DNA of 64,000 bases, taken from positions 62,001 through 126,000 of the forward strand of contig JACKDM010000004.1 in NCBI GenBank assembly GCA_020633515.1, written 5' to 3'. Every line of letters begins with the position of its first letter. The first letter of the stretch is position 1. A program made the position numbers and the translations under genes. The notes beneath the pieces are model-generated. The model was given only the letters and a program-made list of their open reading frames with translations, did no database searches and was not told the origin of the DNA. Origin of the DNA: Myxococcales bacterium (GTDB lineage Bacteria; Myxococcota; Bradymonadia; UBA7976; UBA1532). Below, piece by piece: positions 18,458-29,000 of this stretch.

Positions 18458-19996
18458 TCAGTCCCGCAGCAGCGCTTCGATCTCGGTGACGGCGTCCTCG
18501 ATGGAGATCCGCCGCTGGGCCATCGTATCCCGATCGCGGAGGGTGATTGTATCGTTCTCCAGCGTCTCGCCGTCGATCGTCAGGCACCAGGGCGTCCCGA
18601 TCTCGTCGTGGCGGCGGTAGCGCTTCCCGATCGCGTGCTGCTCGTCGTACTTGGCGTTGATGCCGCGGCGGAAGAAGGCCTCGACGACCGCGCGCGCCTT
18701 CTCGGGCATGCCGTTCTTCTTGACGAGCGGGAGCACCGCGACCTTGACCGGCGCGAGCTGCGGGTGCAGGCGCATCACGACGCGGGTGTCGTCGCCGACG
18801 GTCTCCTCGTGGTAGGCGTCGAGCAGGTAGACGAGCACGCCGCGGGTCGCGCCGGCGGCCGGCTCGATGACATAGGGCGTGAAGCGCTTGCGCTCGGTCG
18901 GGTCGAAGTACTCGAGCTTCGTGCCGCTGTGCTCGGCGTGCTTCTTGAGGTCGTAGTCGGTGCGGTTGGCGATGCCTTCGAGCTCACCCCAGCCCCAGGG
19001 GTAGAGGTACTCGATGTCGTAGCAGCCCTTGGCGTAGTGGGCGAGCTCGTCGGGCTCGTGCGGCCGCAGCCGGAAGCGCTCGGATTCGTTGGCGTAGCGC
19101 TTCCACCAGCCCATGCGCTCGGTGCACCAGTAGTCGAGCCAGTCGTTGTCGGTGCCGGGCTCGCAGAAGAACTCCATCTCCATCTGCTCGAACTCGCAGG
19201 AGCGGAAGATGAAGTGCTCGACGGTGATCTCGTTGCGGAACGACTTGCCCATCTGCGCGATGCCGAAGGGCACCTTGAGGGCCATCGACTGCTGCACGTT
19301 CTGGAACTGCACGAACATCGCCTGCGCGGTCTCGGGGCGCAGGTAGACGGCGCTCTCGCGGGTGATGCCGTCGAGCTTCGCGCGGAGCGCGGGCCCGGTG
19401 AGGCCGGCGAAGTCGCCGCTCTCGATCGCGGCGGCGACGGCGCCGAGCGGGTCGATGGCGCCGAGGCTGGTGCGGAACATGAGGTTGAACTGCCGCTCGT
19501 CGCTGAGGTAGGGCGAGCGGCAGACGGGGCAGACATAACCGCGGCTGCCGGCGATGGCGCCGTGCAGCTCGGCGCCGCGGCGCTCGAGCTCGACGCCGAA
19601 CTGCGACGCGATGACCTCTTGCGCGGTCTTGGCGCGGGCCTTGTCGGCGAAGGTGAGCGTGACCGCCTCGCCCTCGGCGGCGCGCGGCGCCTTGTCGGCG
19701 CGGAAGCGCTCCTTGCAGACCTTGCAGTCGACGAGGGGGTCGCTGAACCCGGCGAGGTGCCCCGAGGCCTCCCAGACCCGCGGGTGCATGATGATCGAGG
19801 CGTCGAGCCCGACGACGTCCTCGCGGCTGTGCACCATGTCGCGCCACCAGCGGTTCATCAGGTTGCGCTTGAGCTCGACCCCGAGCGGGCCGTAGTCATA
19901 GGCGCTGCGCAGCCCGCCATAGATCTCGGACGACTGGAAGACGAACCCCCGTCGTTTGCACAGCGAGATCACCTTCTGCATCAGATCGGTCGACAT
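18458..19996 (-). CDS. glyQS: Glycine--tRNA ligase, single-chain type
   Basis: A 512-residue class II synthetase of the homodimeric kind (as in Thermus and eukaryotes, not the alpha2-beta2 E. coli enzyme). Visible features are MQKVISLCKRRGFVFQSSEIYGGLRSAYDYGPLG, motif 1 region NRWWRDMVHSREDVVGLDASI, a zinc-like insertion with CKVC and CPVC, YLRPETAQAMFVQF, motif 2 GKSFRNEIT..FIFRSCEFEQMEMEFF, ELEGIANRTDYDLKKHAEHSG, and motif 3/anticodon part YVIEPAAGATRG followed by APVKVAVLPL. It charges tRNA-Gly in the cytoplasm. The ATG at 19996 follows AGGAGG at normal spacing. It is divergent from PKS-A across about 430 bp, and is a housekeeping gene at the cluster edge. Confidence 0.96.
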   Translation of the reverse strand: MSTDLMQKVISLCKRRGFVFQSSEIYGGLRSAYDYGPLGVELKRNLMNRWWRDMVHSREDVVGLDASIIMHPRVWEASGHLAGFSDPLVDCKVCKERFRADKAPRAAEGEAVTLTFADKARAKTAQEVIASQFGVELERRGAELHGAIAGSRGYVCPVCRSPYLSDERQFNLMFRTSLGAIDPLGAVAAAIESGDFAGLTGPALRAKLDGITRESAVYLRPETAQAMFVQFQNVQQSMALKVPFGIAQMGKSFRNEITVEHFIFRSCEFEQMEMEFFCEPGTDNDWLDYWCTERMGWWKRYANESERFRLRPHEPDELAHYAKGCYDIEYLYPWGWGELEGIANRTDYDLKKHAEHSGTKLEYFDPTERKRFTPYVIEPAAGATRGVLVYLLDAYHEETVGDDTRVVMRLHPQLAPVKVAVLPLVKKNGMPEKARAVVEAFFRRGINAKYDEQHAIGKRYRRHDEIGTPWCLTIDGETLENDTITLRDRDTMAQRRISIEDAVTEIEALLRD

Positions 19997-20429
19997 CGGC
20001 CAGCCTCCTCCTTGCTCACGAAGGGCGGCATGGTACAGCCGGTTCCGCGTGCGGGCAAGGTGCAGCGTGGGCGGGCTGTCAGGGGGAGGCGGGGCGGGCG
20101 CGCGGGCGGGGCGGGGCGGGCGGCGATCGGCCGGCGCGGGCGGTCGAGGGGGCGGCGAGCGGTGACCGGCGCGATGGGTGATGGGCGGGGGTGGCATCGA
20201 TGGCATATGTCTTCGGGATGGCATAGCGATGGCATCGCGCGCGGGCGGATGGCATCGCGCGGGCGCGGGGATGGCATCGTCCGGCTCTGCGAGCCGGGAA
20301 GCGGTTGGAGGCGGGCATTCGATCGGGCATGCTCGTTCGCGGCTGCGGATCGCGTGCGTGGATCGCGCGCTTCGGGGAGGAGGCGGCGGCGGGGGGAGCG
20401 AGGATGGCGGATCGAGAATGGGGGGAGCG
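19997..20429. promoter_or_regulatory. Divergent intergenic region between glyQS and PKS-A
   Basis: About 430 bp with no supported gene. It must hold the promoters of glyQS (minus) and of the PKS-A/NRPS-A operon (plus). Its clear structure is five copies of GATGGCAT between 20199 and 20278, listed separately. I cannot point to a convincing -35/-10 pair. Confidence 0.6.
20199..20278 (+). repeat. Five direct copies of GATGGCAT
   Basis: GATGGCAT starts at 20199, 20217, 20228, 20248 and 20270; the last three are GATGGCATC. Spacings are 18, 11, 20 and 22 bp. A degenerate GTGGCATC precedes at 20191. The array lies 150-230 bp before the PKS-A start. The same word occurs in two other intergenic regions of the window. 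Confidence 0.75.
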
Positions 20430-23066
20430 ATGAGCCGAGCGCAGGTGAGCCGGTCGGAGGGTGAGCGCGACGCGGGGGCGATCCGGCGGTGGCTGGTCGA
20501 TCGGCTGGGCGCGGGGGCGGACGGGGAGGTGACGTTTCACGGGCTGGGGCTCGATTCGCTGGGCACGACGGCGTTGTTCGCGGAGCTGTCGGCGTGGCTG
20601 GGGCGGCGGGTGGCGCCGACGTTGGCGTGGGATCATCCGACGCCGGCGCGGCTTGCGGCTTTTCTGGCGGGGGGCGAGGTGACGGCGACGGCGCCGGTGG
20701 CGGCGGCGGGGGCGGCGGGGGGGGCGGCGAGCGACGAGCCGATCGCGATCGTGGGGCTGGGGTGTCGGCTGCCGGGCGCCGGGTCGCCGGGGGCGCTGTG
20801 GGCGGCGCTGTGCGCGGGGCGGGATTGCACGGGGCCGGTGCCGGCGGGGCGGTGGGCGGCGTGGCAGGCGGCCTCGCCGAGCGGGGTGGAGCCGGTGGCG
20901 TGGGGCGGGTTTCTGGACGCGGTGGATGGCTTCGACGCGGGGTTCTTCGGGATCTCGCCGCGGGAGGCGTCGCAGGTCGATCCGCAGCAGCGGTTGATGC
21001 TGGAGCTGACGTGGGAGGCCTTCGAGGACGCGGGGGTGGATCCGGAGGGGTGGCGAGGGGCGCCGGTGGGGGTGTTCACCGGGCTGGTGTGGCGGGATTA
21101 CGCGGACTTGCAGGCGGCGGTGGGGGCGTCGCACACGGCGCATACCTGCGTGGGGCACGCGGGCAGCATCGCGGCGAATCGGGTCTCGTATGTCTTCGGC
21201 TTCGAGGGGCCGAGCGTGGTGGTGGATACGGCGTGCTCGTCGGCGCTGGTGGCGGTTCATCTGGCGTGCGAGAGCCTGCGGCGGGGGGAGTCGCGGCTGG
21301 CGGTGGCGGGCGGGGTGCAGCTCAACCTGTCGCCGCGGCAGGCGTCGGCGGTGAGCGCGTTCGGGGCGCTGGCGGCGGATGGGCGGTGCAAGACGTTCTC
21401 GGCGGCGGCCGATGGCTACGGGCGGGGCGAGGGCGCGGGCGTGGTGCTGCTGGAGCCGTTGTCGGCGGCGCTGCGGGCGGGGCGGCGGGTGTATGGGGTG
21501 ATCCGGGGGAGCGCGGTCAACAACGACGGGGCGAGCAACGGGATCACGGCGCCGAATCCGGCGGCGCAGCGGCGGTTGCTGCGGGCGGCGTATGCGCGGG
21601 CGGGGGTCGATCCGGCCGCGGTGCATTACGTGGAGCTGCACGGGACGGGGACGCCGCTGGGGGATCCGCTGGAGGCGGGGGCGCTGGGCGCGGTGCTGGG
21701 GCGGGGGCGGTCGGGCGAGCGGGCGCTGCGGGTGGGGTCGGTGAAGTCGAACATCGGGCACCTGGAGGCGGCGGCGGGGGTGGCGGGGTTGATCAAGCTG
21801 GCGCTGGCGGTGTTCCACCGGGCGCTGCCGCCGAGCCTGCATGGGGAGCCGGCGAACCCGGAGATCGACTTCGCGGGGTGGGGGCTGCGGTTGCAGCAGG
21901 GGTTGGAGGCGTGGCCGGGGGACGGGGTGCCGGTGGGGGGGGTGAGCAGCTTCGGGTTCGGGGGCACGAACTGCCATGTGGTGGTGACGGGGGTGGAGGG
22001 GGCGCCGGCGGTGGAGGTGGTCGCGGAGGGTGAGGGTGAGGGCGCGGCGGTTGAGGGCGCGAGGGAGGCGTCGGTGGTGTTCGTGTTCGCGGGCGCGGGC
22101 ACGCCGGCGCCGGCGCTGGGGCTGTTGCTCGCGAGCGAGCCGGCGTTTCGGGTGATGTTCGAGCGGTGCGACGCGGTGTATCGGGCGCTCGCGGGGTGGT
22201 CGCTGGTGGAGGTGGCGCTGGCGGGGGATGGGCGGCTCGCGGAGGGGCGGTATCAGTTGCCGGTCAACCTGGCGTTCGGGCTGGCGATGGCGGCGCGGTG
22301 GCGGGCAGTGGGGGTGGAGCCTTCGGCGGTGGTGGGCTACAGCGTGGGGGAGTGGGCGGCGGCGTGCGTGGCGGGGGCGATCACGGTGGAGGAGGCGTTG
22401 GGGATCGCGCACGCCTACACCGAGGTGCAGGCGGCGGTGGCGGGGCGGGCGGCGATGGGGGTGGTGGGGCTGGCGGCCGATGTGATGCGGGCGCGGTTGG
22501 CGGATGTGGACGGGGTGTGGGTGGCGGCGGAGAACGGGCCGCGCTCGGCGGGGATCGGGGGGGAGCCGGCGGCGGTGGAGGCGGTGGTGGGGGCGCTCGC
22601 GGCGGAGGGGGTGTTTGCGCGGCGGGTGCGGATCGACTTCTTCGCGCATGTGCCGCCGGCGGCGGCGCTGGGGGCGGCGCTCGGGGCGCGGCTGGCGGGG
22701 CTGCGGGGGCGGCCGACGACGGTGCCGTTGTGGTCGACGGTGCGGGGGGCGGTGGTGCCGGGGGAGGCGCTGGACGGGGCGTACTGGGGGGCGAATCTGG
22801 CCGAGCCGGTGATGTTCAGGGCGGCGGTGGCGGGGCTGCGGGCAGGGGGCGCGGTGGTGGCTGGATATGAACGCGCATCCGATCCATGGGCCGGCGATCG
22901 CGGAGGGGCTGCCGGGGACGAGGGGCGGTCGCGGCTGCTTGGCGAGCGCGGTGAACGGGCGGATCCGCGGGCACGCTGCGGGGTGCGAGGCGCGGCTGCG
23001 GGCGGCAGGCGTGCGGGTGGGGCCGGTGGAGCGGGCGGTGCCGGTGTTGTTGTCGGCGCACGATGA
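20430..23066 (+). CDS. PKS-A fragment 1: ACP-KS-AT1
   Basis: The intact frame runs to about 22860. ACP: HGLGLDSLGTTALF, phosphopantetheine Ser near residue 36. KS: VDTACSSALVAVHL (active Cys), VELHGTGTPLGDP and KSNIGHLEAAAGVAGL (both His). AT1: VVGYSVGEWAAACVAGA has the nucleophile Ser in GYSVGE instead of GHSxGE, and FFAHVPP supplies the His, but the Arg that holds the malonyl carboxylate (first R of the usual ARGR) aligns with Tyr in HAYTEVQ. AT1 therefore probably handles a non-carboxylated acyl group, or hydrolyses acyl groups, rather than loading malonyl. Confidence 0.85.
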   Translation: MSRAQVSRSEGERDAGAIRRWLVDRLGAGADGEVTFHGLGLDSLGTTALFAELSAWLGRRVAPTLAWDHPTPARLAAFLAGGEVTATAPVAAAGAAGGAASDEPIAIVGLGCRLPGAGSPGALWAALCAGRDCTGPVPAGRWAAWQAASPSGVEPVAWGGFLDAVDGFDAGFFGISPREASQVDPQQRLMLELTWEAFEDAGVDPEGWRGAPVGVFTGLVWRDYADLQAAVGASHTAHTCVGHAGSIAANRVSYVFGFEGPSVVVDTACSSALVAVHLACESLRRGESRLAVAGGVQLNLSPRQASAVSAFGALAADGRCKTFSAAADGYGRGEGAGVVLLEPLSAALRAGRRVYGVIRGSAVNNDGASNGITAPNPAAQRRLLRAAYARAGVDPAAVHYVELHGTGTPLGDPLEAGALGAVLGRGRSGERALRVGSVKSNIGHLEAAAGVAGLIKLALAVFHRALPPSLHGEPANPEIDFAGWGLRLQQGLEAWPGDGVPVGGVSSFGFGGTNCHVVVTGVEGAPAVEVVAEGEGEGAAVEGAREASVVFVFAGAGTPAPALGLLLASEPAFRVMFERCDAVYRALAGWSLVEVALAGDGRLAEGRYQLPVNLAFGLAMAARWRAVGVEPSAVVGYSVGEWAAACVAGAITVEEALGIAHAYTEVQAAVAGRAAMGVVGLAADVMRARLADVDGVWVAAENGPRSAGIGGEPAAVEAVVGALAAEGVFARRVRIDFFAHVPPAAALGAALGARLAGLRGRPTTVPLWSTVRGAVVPGEALDGAYWGANLAEPVMFRAAVAGLRAGGAVVAGYERASDPWAGDRGGAAGDEGRSRLLGERGERADPRARCGVRGAAAGGRRAGGAGGAGGAGVVVGAR

Positions 23067-26000
23067 GGCGGCGCTGGGCGCGGGCGGCGGCGGTGGCGGG
23101 TGGAGGCGCCGGCGGTGGCGGTGGCGGGGGCGTTGGGGCGGCTGGCGGGGCTGCGGGTGCGGTGGGCGACGGTGGCGGGCGATCGAGGGGCGCTCGGGGC
23201 GCGGCTGGGGCGTTCGGGCGGGGCGAGGGGTCGCGGGCGGTGGCAGGGGCGCGGCCGGGGGTGGTGTTCGCGTTCACCGGGCAGGGCACGCAGTGGGCGG
23301 GCATGGCGCGTGATCTGCTGGCGCGGCCGGGGGCGTTCGGGCGGCGTTCTTTGCGTTCGCGGGGTTGGTGGCGGAGGCGGGGCTGGCGCTCGGGGCGTTG
23401 GTGGCGGATCCGCCGGTGGAGACGGCGGCGGTGCAGCCGTTGGTGGTGGCGGTTCAGCTCGGGATCGTGGCGGCGCTGGCCGAGGTGGGGGTGGAGCCGG
23501 CGGTGGTGCTGGGGCATAGCCTGGGGGAGCTGACGGCGGCGTGCGTGGCGGGGGCGATCGATCGGGGGGCGCTGGCGCGGTTGGTGGTGGCGCGGGGGCG
23601 GGTGATGGGGGCGCCGGAGGGCGCGGGGGCGATGCTGGCGGTGGATGGGGGCGAGGCGGAGGTGGGGGCGCTGCCGGCGGGGGTGGTGGTGGCGGCGCAG
23701 AACGGGCCGCGGGCGGTGGTGCTGGCGGGGGATCCGGGGGCGCTGGATGCGGTGGCGGCGGGGCTCTTGGCGCGGGGGATCGGGGCGGTGCGGCTGGCGG
23801 GCGATCGGGCGTTTCACAGCCCGCGGATGGCGGGGCCGGCGGCGGCGCTGCGGGCGGCCGTGGAGGGTCTGGTCTGGACGGCGCCGCGGGTGCCGGTGGT
23901 GTCGACGACGACGGGGGCGCTGCACGGGGCGTTCGGGGCGGATCACTGGGCGGAGAACGTGCGGCGGCCGGTGCGGTTCGCGGACGCGCTGGGGGCGGCG
24001 CTGGCGGTGGCGGGGCCGGCGCCGGTGGTGGTGGAGGTGGGGCCGCATCCGGCGTTGCTGCGGCATGTCGAGGCGGCGCTCGGGGGCGCGGGGCGGGCGG
24101 TGGCGAGCCTGCGGCGGGGGCGGAGCGGGGAGGCGGCGCTGGCGGAGGTGATGGGGGCGCTGTGGGTGGCGGGGGTGCCGCTTCGGATGGAGCGGGTGTT
24201 CCCGGAGGGGGCAGCGGTGGCGCTGCCGGGCTATCCGTGGCAGCGGCGGGGGTTCTGGTTCGCGCACGACGCGGGGGCGGCGCATCCGCTGATCGGGGCG
24301 GGGCGGCGGGTGGAGGGGGGGTGGCGCTTCGAGGCGGCGGTGGCGGCGGGGCGGCCGGCGTTGCTGGCGGATCACCGGTACGGGGGCGAGGTGGTGGTGG
24401 CGGGCGCGGTGCTGGTGAGCGCGGCGCTGGACGCGGCGGCGCGGGCGGGGGTGGAGGGCGCGGCGGTGGAGAACGTGACGTTCCATCGGGCGCTGACGCT
24501 GGGGGCGGGGAGACGCGGCGGCTGGTGCTGACGGTGGGGGGCGACGGGCGCTTCGAGGTGGCTTCGGTGGGTGAGGATGGGGTGGCACACGCGCACGCGG
24601 ATGGTTCGGTGGTGGGCGGCTCGGCGGGGATGGACTGGGGGGGGCTGGAGGAGGCGCGGGCGCGGTGCGGGGAGGTGCTCGGTGGGGATGAATTCTACGC
24701 GGGGCTCGCGGGGAGCGGGATCGAGCTGGGGGCGCGGTTTCGGTGGCTGGAGGCGGCGTGGCGGGGCGAGGGGGAGCTGGTGGCGCGGCTGCGGGGGGTG
24801 GAGGCGGCGGATGGCGTGGGGCTGTATGGGGTGCCGCCGGGCTTGATCGATGGGTGCTTCCAGTTGGTGACGGCGCTGGCGGAGGCGGCGGGCGCGGGTG
24901 AGGCGCTGATGATGCTGGGGGTGGAGCGGCTGCGGTGGTGGGGGGTGCCGGCGGGGGCGGTGTGGTGCCATCTGCGGCGGCGGGCGCGCGGGGCGGGGCT
25001 GACGGTGGCGGACGCGTGGGTGTACGGGAGGACGGGCGCGCGGTGGCGGTGGTCGAGGGATCGCGGTGCGGCGGGCGGCGCTGGCGTCGATGCTGGGGCG
25101 GCCGGGGCGCGGGTGTTGGGGGTGGCGTGGGCGGTGGATGAGGCGGGCGAGGCGGCGGCGCCGGGGGGCGGTGGCTGGTGCGGGGGCGGCGGCGCTGGCG
25201 GCGGCGATGCGGGCGGCGGGTCTGGCGGTGGTGGAGGCGGGCGCGGGGTCTGGCTGGCGGGGCCGTGGGATGGGGTGGTGGATGTGGGGGCGGCGGGGAG
25301 GCGGCGGCGGCGGTCGCGGACGCGATGGCGGGCGCGCAGGCGGTGATGGCGGCCGGCGGGCCGCTGACGGTGTGGCTGACGCGGGCGCGGTGGCGGTCGA
25401 GGCGGGCGACAGGATCGACGCGGGGGCGGCGGCGCGGTGGGGTGGCGCACACGGCGGCGCGGGAGCTGCCGGAGGCGGGTGGCGGCTGGTGGACGTGGGC
25501 GCGGCGCCGGATTGGGCGGCGGTGGTGGGGAGCTGTCGCGGCGCGATCCGGTGGTGGCGCTGCGGGGCGGGCGGCGGTGGCGGCCGGGTCGAGGCAGTGG
25601 CGCTGCCGGCGGCGGCGGCGGTGGAGGGCGCTGGCTGGTGACGGGCGGCCTCGGGGCGCTCAGGCTCGCGGTGGCGGAGCGGCTGGTGGCGGCGGGGGCG
25701 CGTGGTGGTGTTGATGGCTCGGAAGTGCGCCGGATGAGGCGGCGGCGGAGGTGATCGAGCGGCTGCGGGCAGGTGGAGCGTCGGTGGTGACGGTGGCGGG
25801 GGACGTGACGCGGGCCGAGGACGTGGCGGCGGCGTTGGCGGTGGAGGCGGCGGTGCCGCTGCGGGGGGTGCTTCACGCGGCGGGGCGCTCGCCGACGGGG
25901 TGCTGCTGCGGCAGGATCCGGCGTGGGCGGCACGAGCGATGGCGCCGAAGCTGGGCGGGGCCGAGGTGCTCGACGCGGCGATGGGCGATTCGGCGGCGAC

Positions 26001-29000
26001 GCTGGTGCTGTTCGGCTCGGTGGCGGGCGCGGTGGGGTCGCCGGGGCAGGCGGCGTATGCGGCGGCGAACGCGGCGCTGGCCGCGGTGGCGCGGCGGCGG
26101 CGGGCGGCCGGGCGGCGGGCGGTGTTGATCGACTGGGGCCGTGGGCGCGGGATGGCGGCGCGGGTGGTGGGGGCGCGGGCGCAGGACGCGCTGGGGCTCG
26201 ACGCGCTCGATGCGGGGCGGCGCTGGATGCGCTGATGGGGGTGCTGGCGCTGGACGTGGAGCGGGTGGCGGTGGTGGCAGGGGCGGGTCGCTCGGGCCTT
26301 CGATCGGCTGGGGGCGTGGCGGGCGCGGCGGCGGCGCGGCGGCGACGGCAGGCGCGGCGGTGGCGGTGACAGGCTCGACGAGCGCGATGGGCACGGCGTC
26401 GGGGACTCGGCGGCCGCGGCCGACGCGGGCGCGCTGCGGGCGCGGGTGGTCGACGCGCTGCGGGCGGTGCTCGGGCTCGGCGCCGACGATCCGCTCGACC
26501 CCGATCGGCCGCTGCGCGAGCTCGGGCTCGACTCGCTGATGGCGCTCGAGGTGCGCAAGCGGCTGGCGGCGGTGGTGGGGCGGGCGCTGCCGGCGACGCT
26601 GGTCTTCGACCACCCGACGGTCACCGCGCTGCTCGCCGCGCTCGCGCCAGCGGCGGCGGTGGCGCCGCGGCGGGCGCGGGTCGCGGCGGCGGGGGGCGAG
26701 GTCGCGATCGTGGGCATGGCGTGCCGGCTGCCGGGCGGGGTGCGCGACCCCGACGCGCTGTGGCGGCTGCTGGTCGAGGGGCGGGAGGGCATCGTCGAGG
26801 TGCCGCCCGATCGGTGGGATGTCGACGCGTGGTACGACCCCGATCCCGAGGCGCCGGGCAAGATGGTGACGCGGCGGGGGGGCTTCATCGACGGGATCGA
26901 TCGCTTCGACGCGGCCTTCTTCGGCATGGCGGCGGCCGAGGCGCGCTCGGTCGATCCGCAGCAGCGCATGTTGCTGGAGCTGACCTGGGAGGCGCTGGAG
27001 CGGGCGGGGATCCCGCCGAGCCGGCTGAGCGGCCGGCGGGTGGGGGTGTTCCTGGGCATGGCGGTGACGGAGTACGGGCAGCTCGAGCTGCACGCGGCCG
27101 ATCCGCGGGGGATCACGCCGTGGTCGGGGCAGGGCGCGGTGCTGAGCATGGCGGCGGGGCGGATCGCCTACGTCTTCGGCTTCGAGGGGCCGGCGATGGT
27201 GGTCGATACGGCGTGCTCGTCGTCGCTGGTCGCGGCGCACCTCGCGGCGCGGAGCCTGCGGCGGGGCGAGTGTGACCTGGCGGTCATCGCTGGCACGAAC
27301 CTGATGCTCACGCCGCGGATGACCGTCTACTTCACGAAGATGCGGGCGCTGTCGCCGGATGGGCGCTCGAAGTCGTTCGCCGCGGACGCCGACGGCTACG
27401 GGCGCGCCGAGGGGCTCGGGGTGGTGATCGCGCAGCGGCTCGAAGACGCGCGCGCCGAGGGGCAGCGGGTGGTGGCGTGCATCCGGGGCACGGCGACGAA
27501 CCAGGACGGGCGCTCGGTGGGGGTGACGGCGCCGCGGGGGCCGGCGCAGGTGCAGGTGATCCGCGACGCGCTCGACGACGCGGGGATCACGCCGGACGCG
27601 GTGGACTACGTCGAGGCGCACGGGACCGGGACGCCGCTCGGGGATCCGATCGAGCTGGGCGCGCTGGCCGAGGCGTACGGCGCGGGGCGGAGGGCGCCGC
27701 TGCGGGTGGGGTCGCTCAAGAGCAACATCGGCCACATGGAGGCGAGCGCGGGCATCGGCGGGCTGATCAAGCTGGCGCTGATGATCGAGCGGGGGCACAT
27801 GCCGCGCACGCTGCACGTGCGGCGGCCGACGCCGCGGATCGACTGGGAGACGGCGCCGCTGCGGCTGGTGACCGAGCCGGTGGAGTGGCCGGGGCCGCGG
27901 CGGATCGGGGGGGTGAGCAGCTTCGGGTTCAGCGGGAGCAACGCGCATATCGTGCTCGCCGCGCCGGAGCCGGTCGCGGCGCCAGTCGAGGCGGCGGGCG
28001 CGGGGCCGTGGATCCTGCCGCTGTCGGCGCGGGATCCGGCGGCGCTCGACGCGCTCGCGGCGGCGGTCGCCGAGCAGCTCGCGGCGGGCGCCGATCTGCG
28101 GGCGGTGGTGCGGACGGCGGCGCATCGGCGGGACCACCTGCCGCACCGGCTCGCGGTGGTGGCGGCCGACGCGGCGGAGGCGGTCGCGGGCTGCGGGCGC
28201 CGACGATCCAGGGGCACGCGGCGCCGGGGCGGCGGCGCCGGCGGTGGCGGCGACGGCGGGTCGCGCGCAGGGCGGTGGCGTGGGCCGAGGGCTGGGTGGC
28301 GGGCGCGGTGATCGACTGGGCGGCGGTGGTGCCGGCGGCGGGGCCGTGGGTGGCGCTGCCGAGCTATCCGTGGCAGGGGCGGCGCTACTGGGCGGCGCGG
28401 GCGGCGTCGCTGGCGCCGGTCTTCGACGATCGGCACGACGAGGCGCCGGCGGCGCTGTACGGGCGCCGGCTGGCGTCGCCGCTGCCGGGCTGGCAGTTCG
28501 AGGCGCGGCACGCGGGCGGCTGGCTGCTCGACGAGCACCGCCCGTTCGGCCGGCGGATCGTGGCGGGCGCGCAGCACCTGCTCGCGACGCTGGCGGCGGC
28601 GCGCGACGCGGGGCTCGCGGGCGGGCTGGTCGACGTCGACTTCGTGCGGCCGCTGGCGGTGGCCGAGGGCGAGGCGGCGGTGGCGCACACGACGTTCACG
28701 CCCGCGGGCGGGGGCTACGCGGTGCAGGTCGCGAGCCGGGCGGGGGGCGCGCACGGCTGGCAGACCCACCTGCGCGCGAGCTGGGCCGCGGTCGAGGCGC
28801 CGCCGCTGCCGGCGTCGGCGGCGGTGATCGCGGCGAGCTGCGACGCGGCGCTCGACGCGGCGCCGTGGGTCGCCGATCCGGCGCTCGGGCCGCGCTTCCG
28901 CTGCCTCGTCGAGCTGCGCCGCGGCGCGGGCTGGGTCGTCGGTCGGCTCGCGGGCGCGGCCGACGGGCGCGTCGACGAGGCGCTGCACCCGGGCATGCTC

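Noticed and set aside
22816..25452. Minus-strand frame of 878 codons over PKS-A
   Set aside because: Pro/Arg-rich shadow of the broken PKS; all PKS motifs are on the plus strand.
22858..26446. Programmed ribosomal frameshifting in PKS-A
   Set aside because: There are too many shifts, without slippery sites, and similar losses on both strands. Missing bases explain them better.
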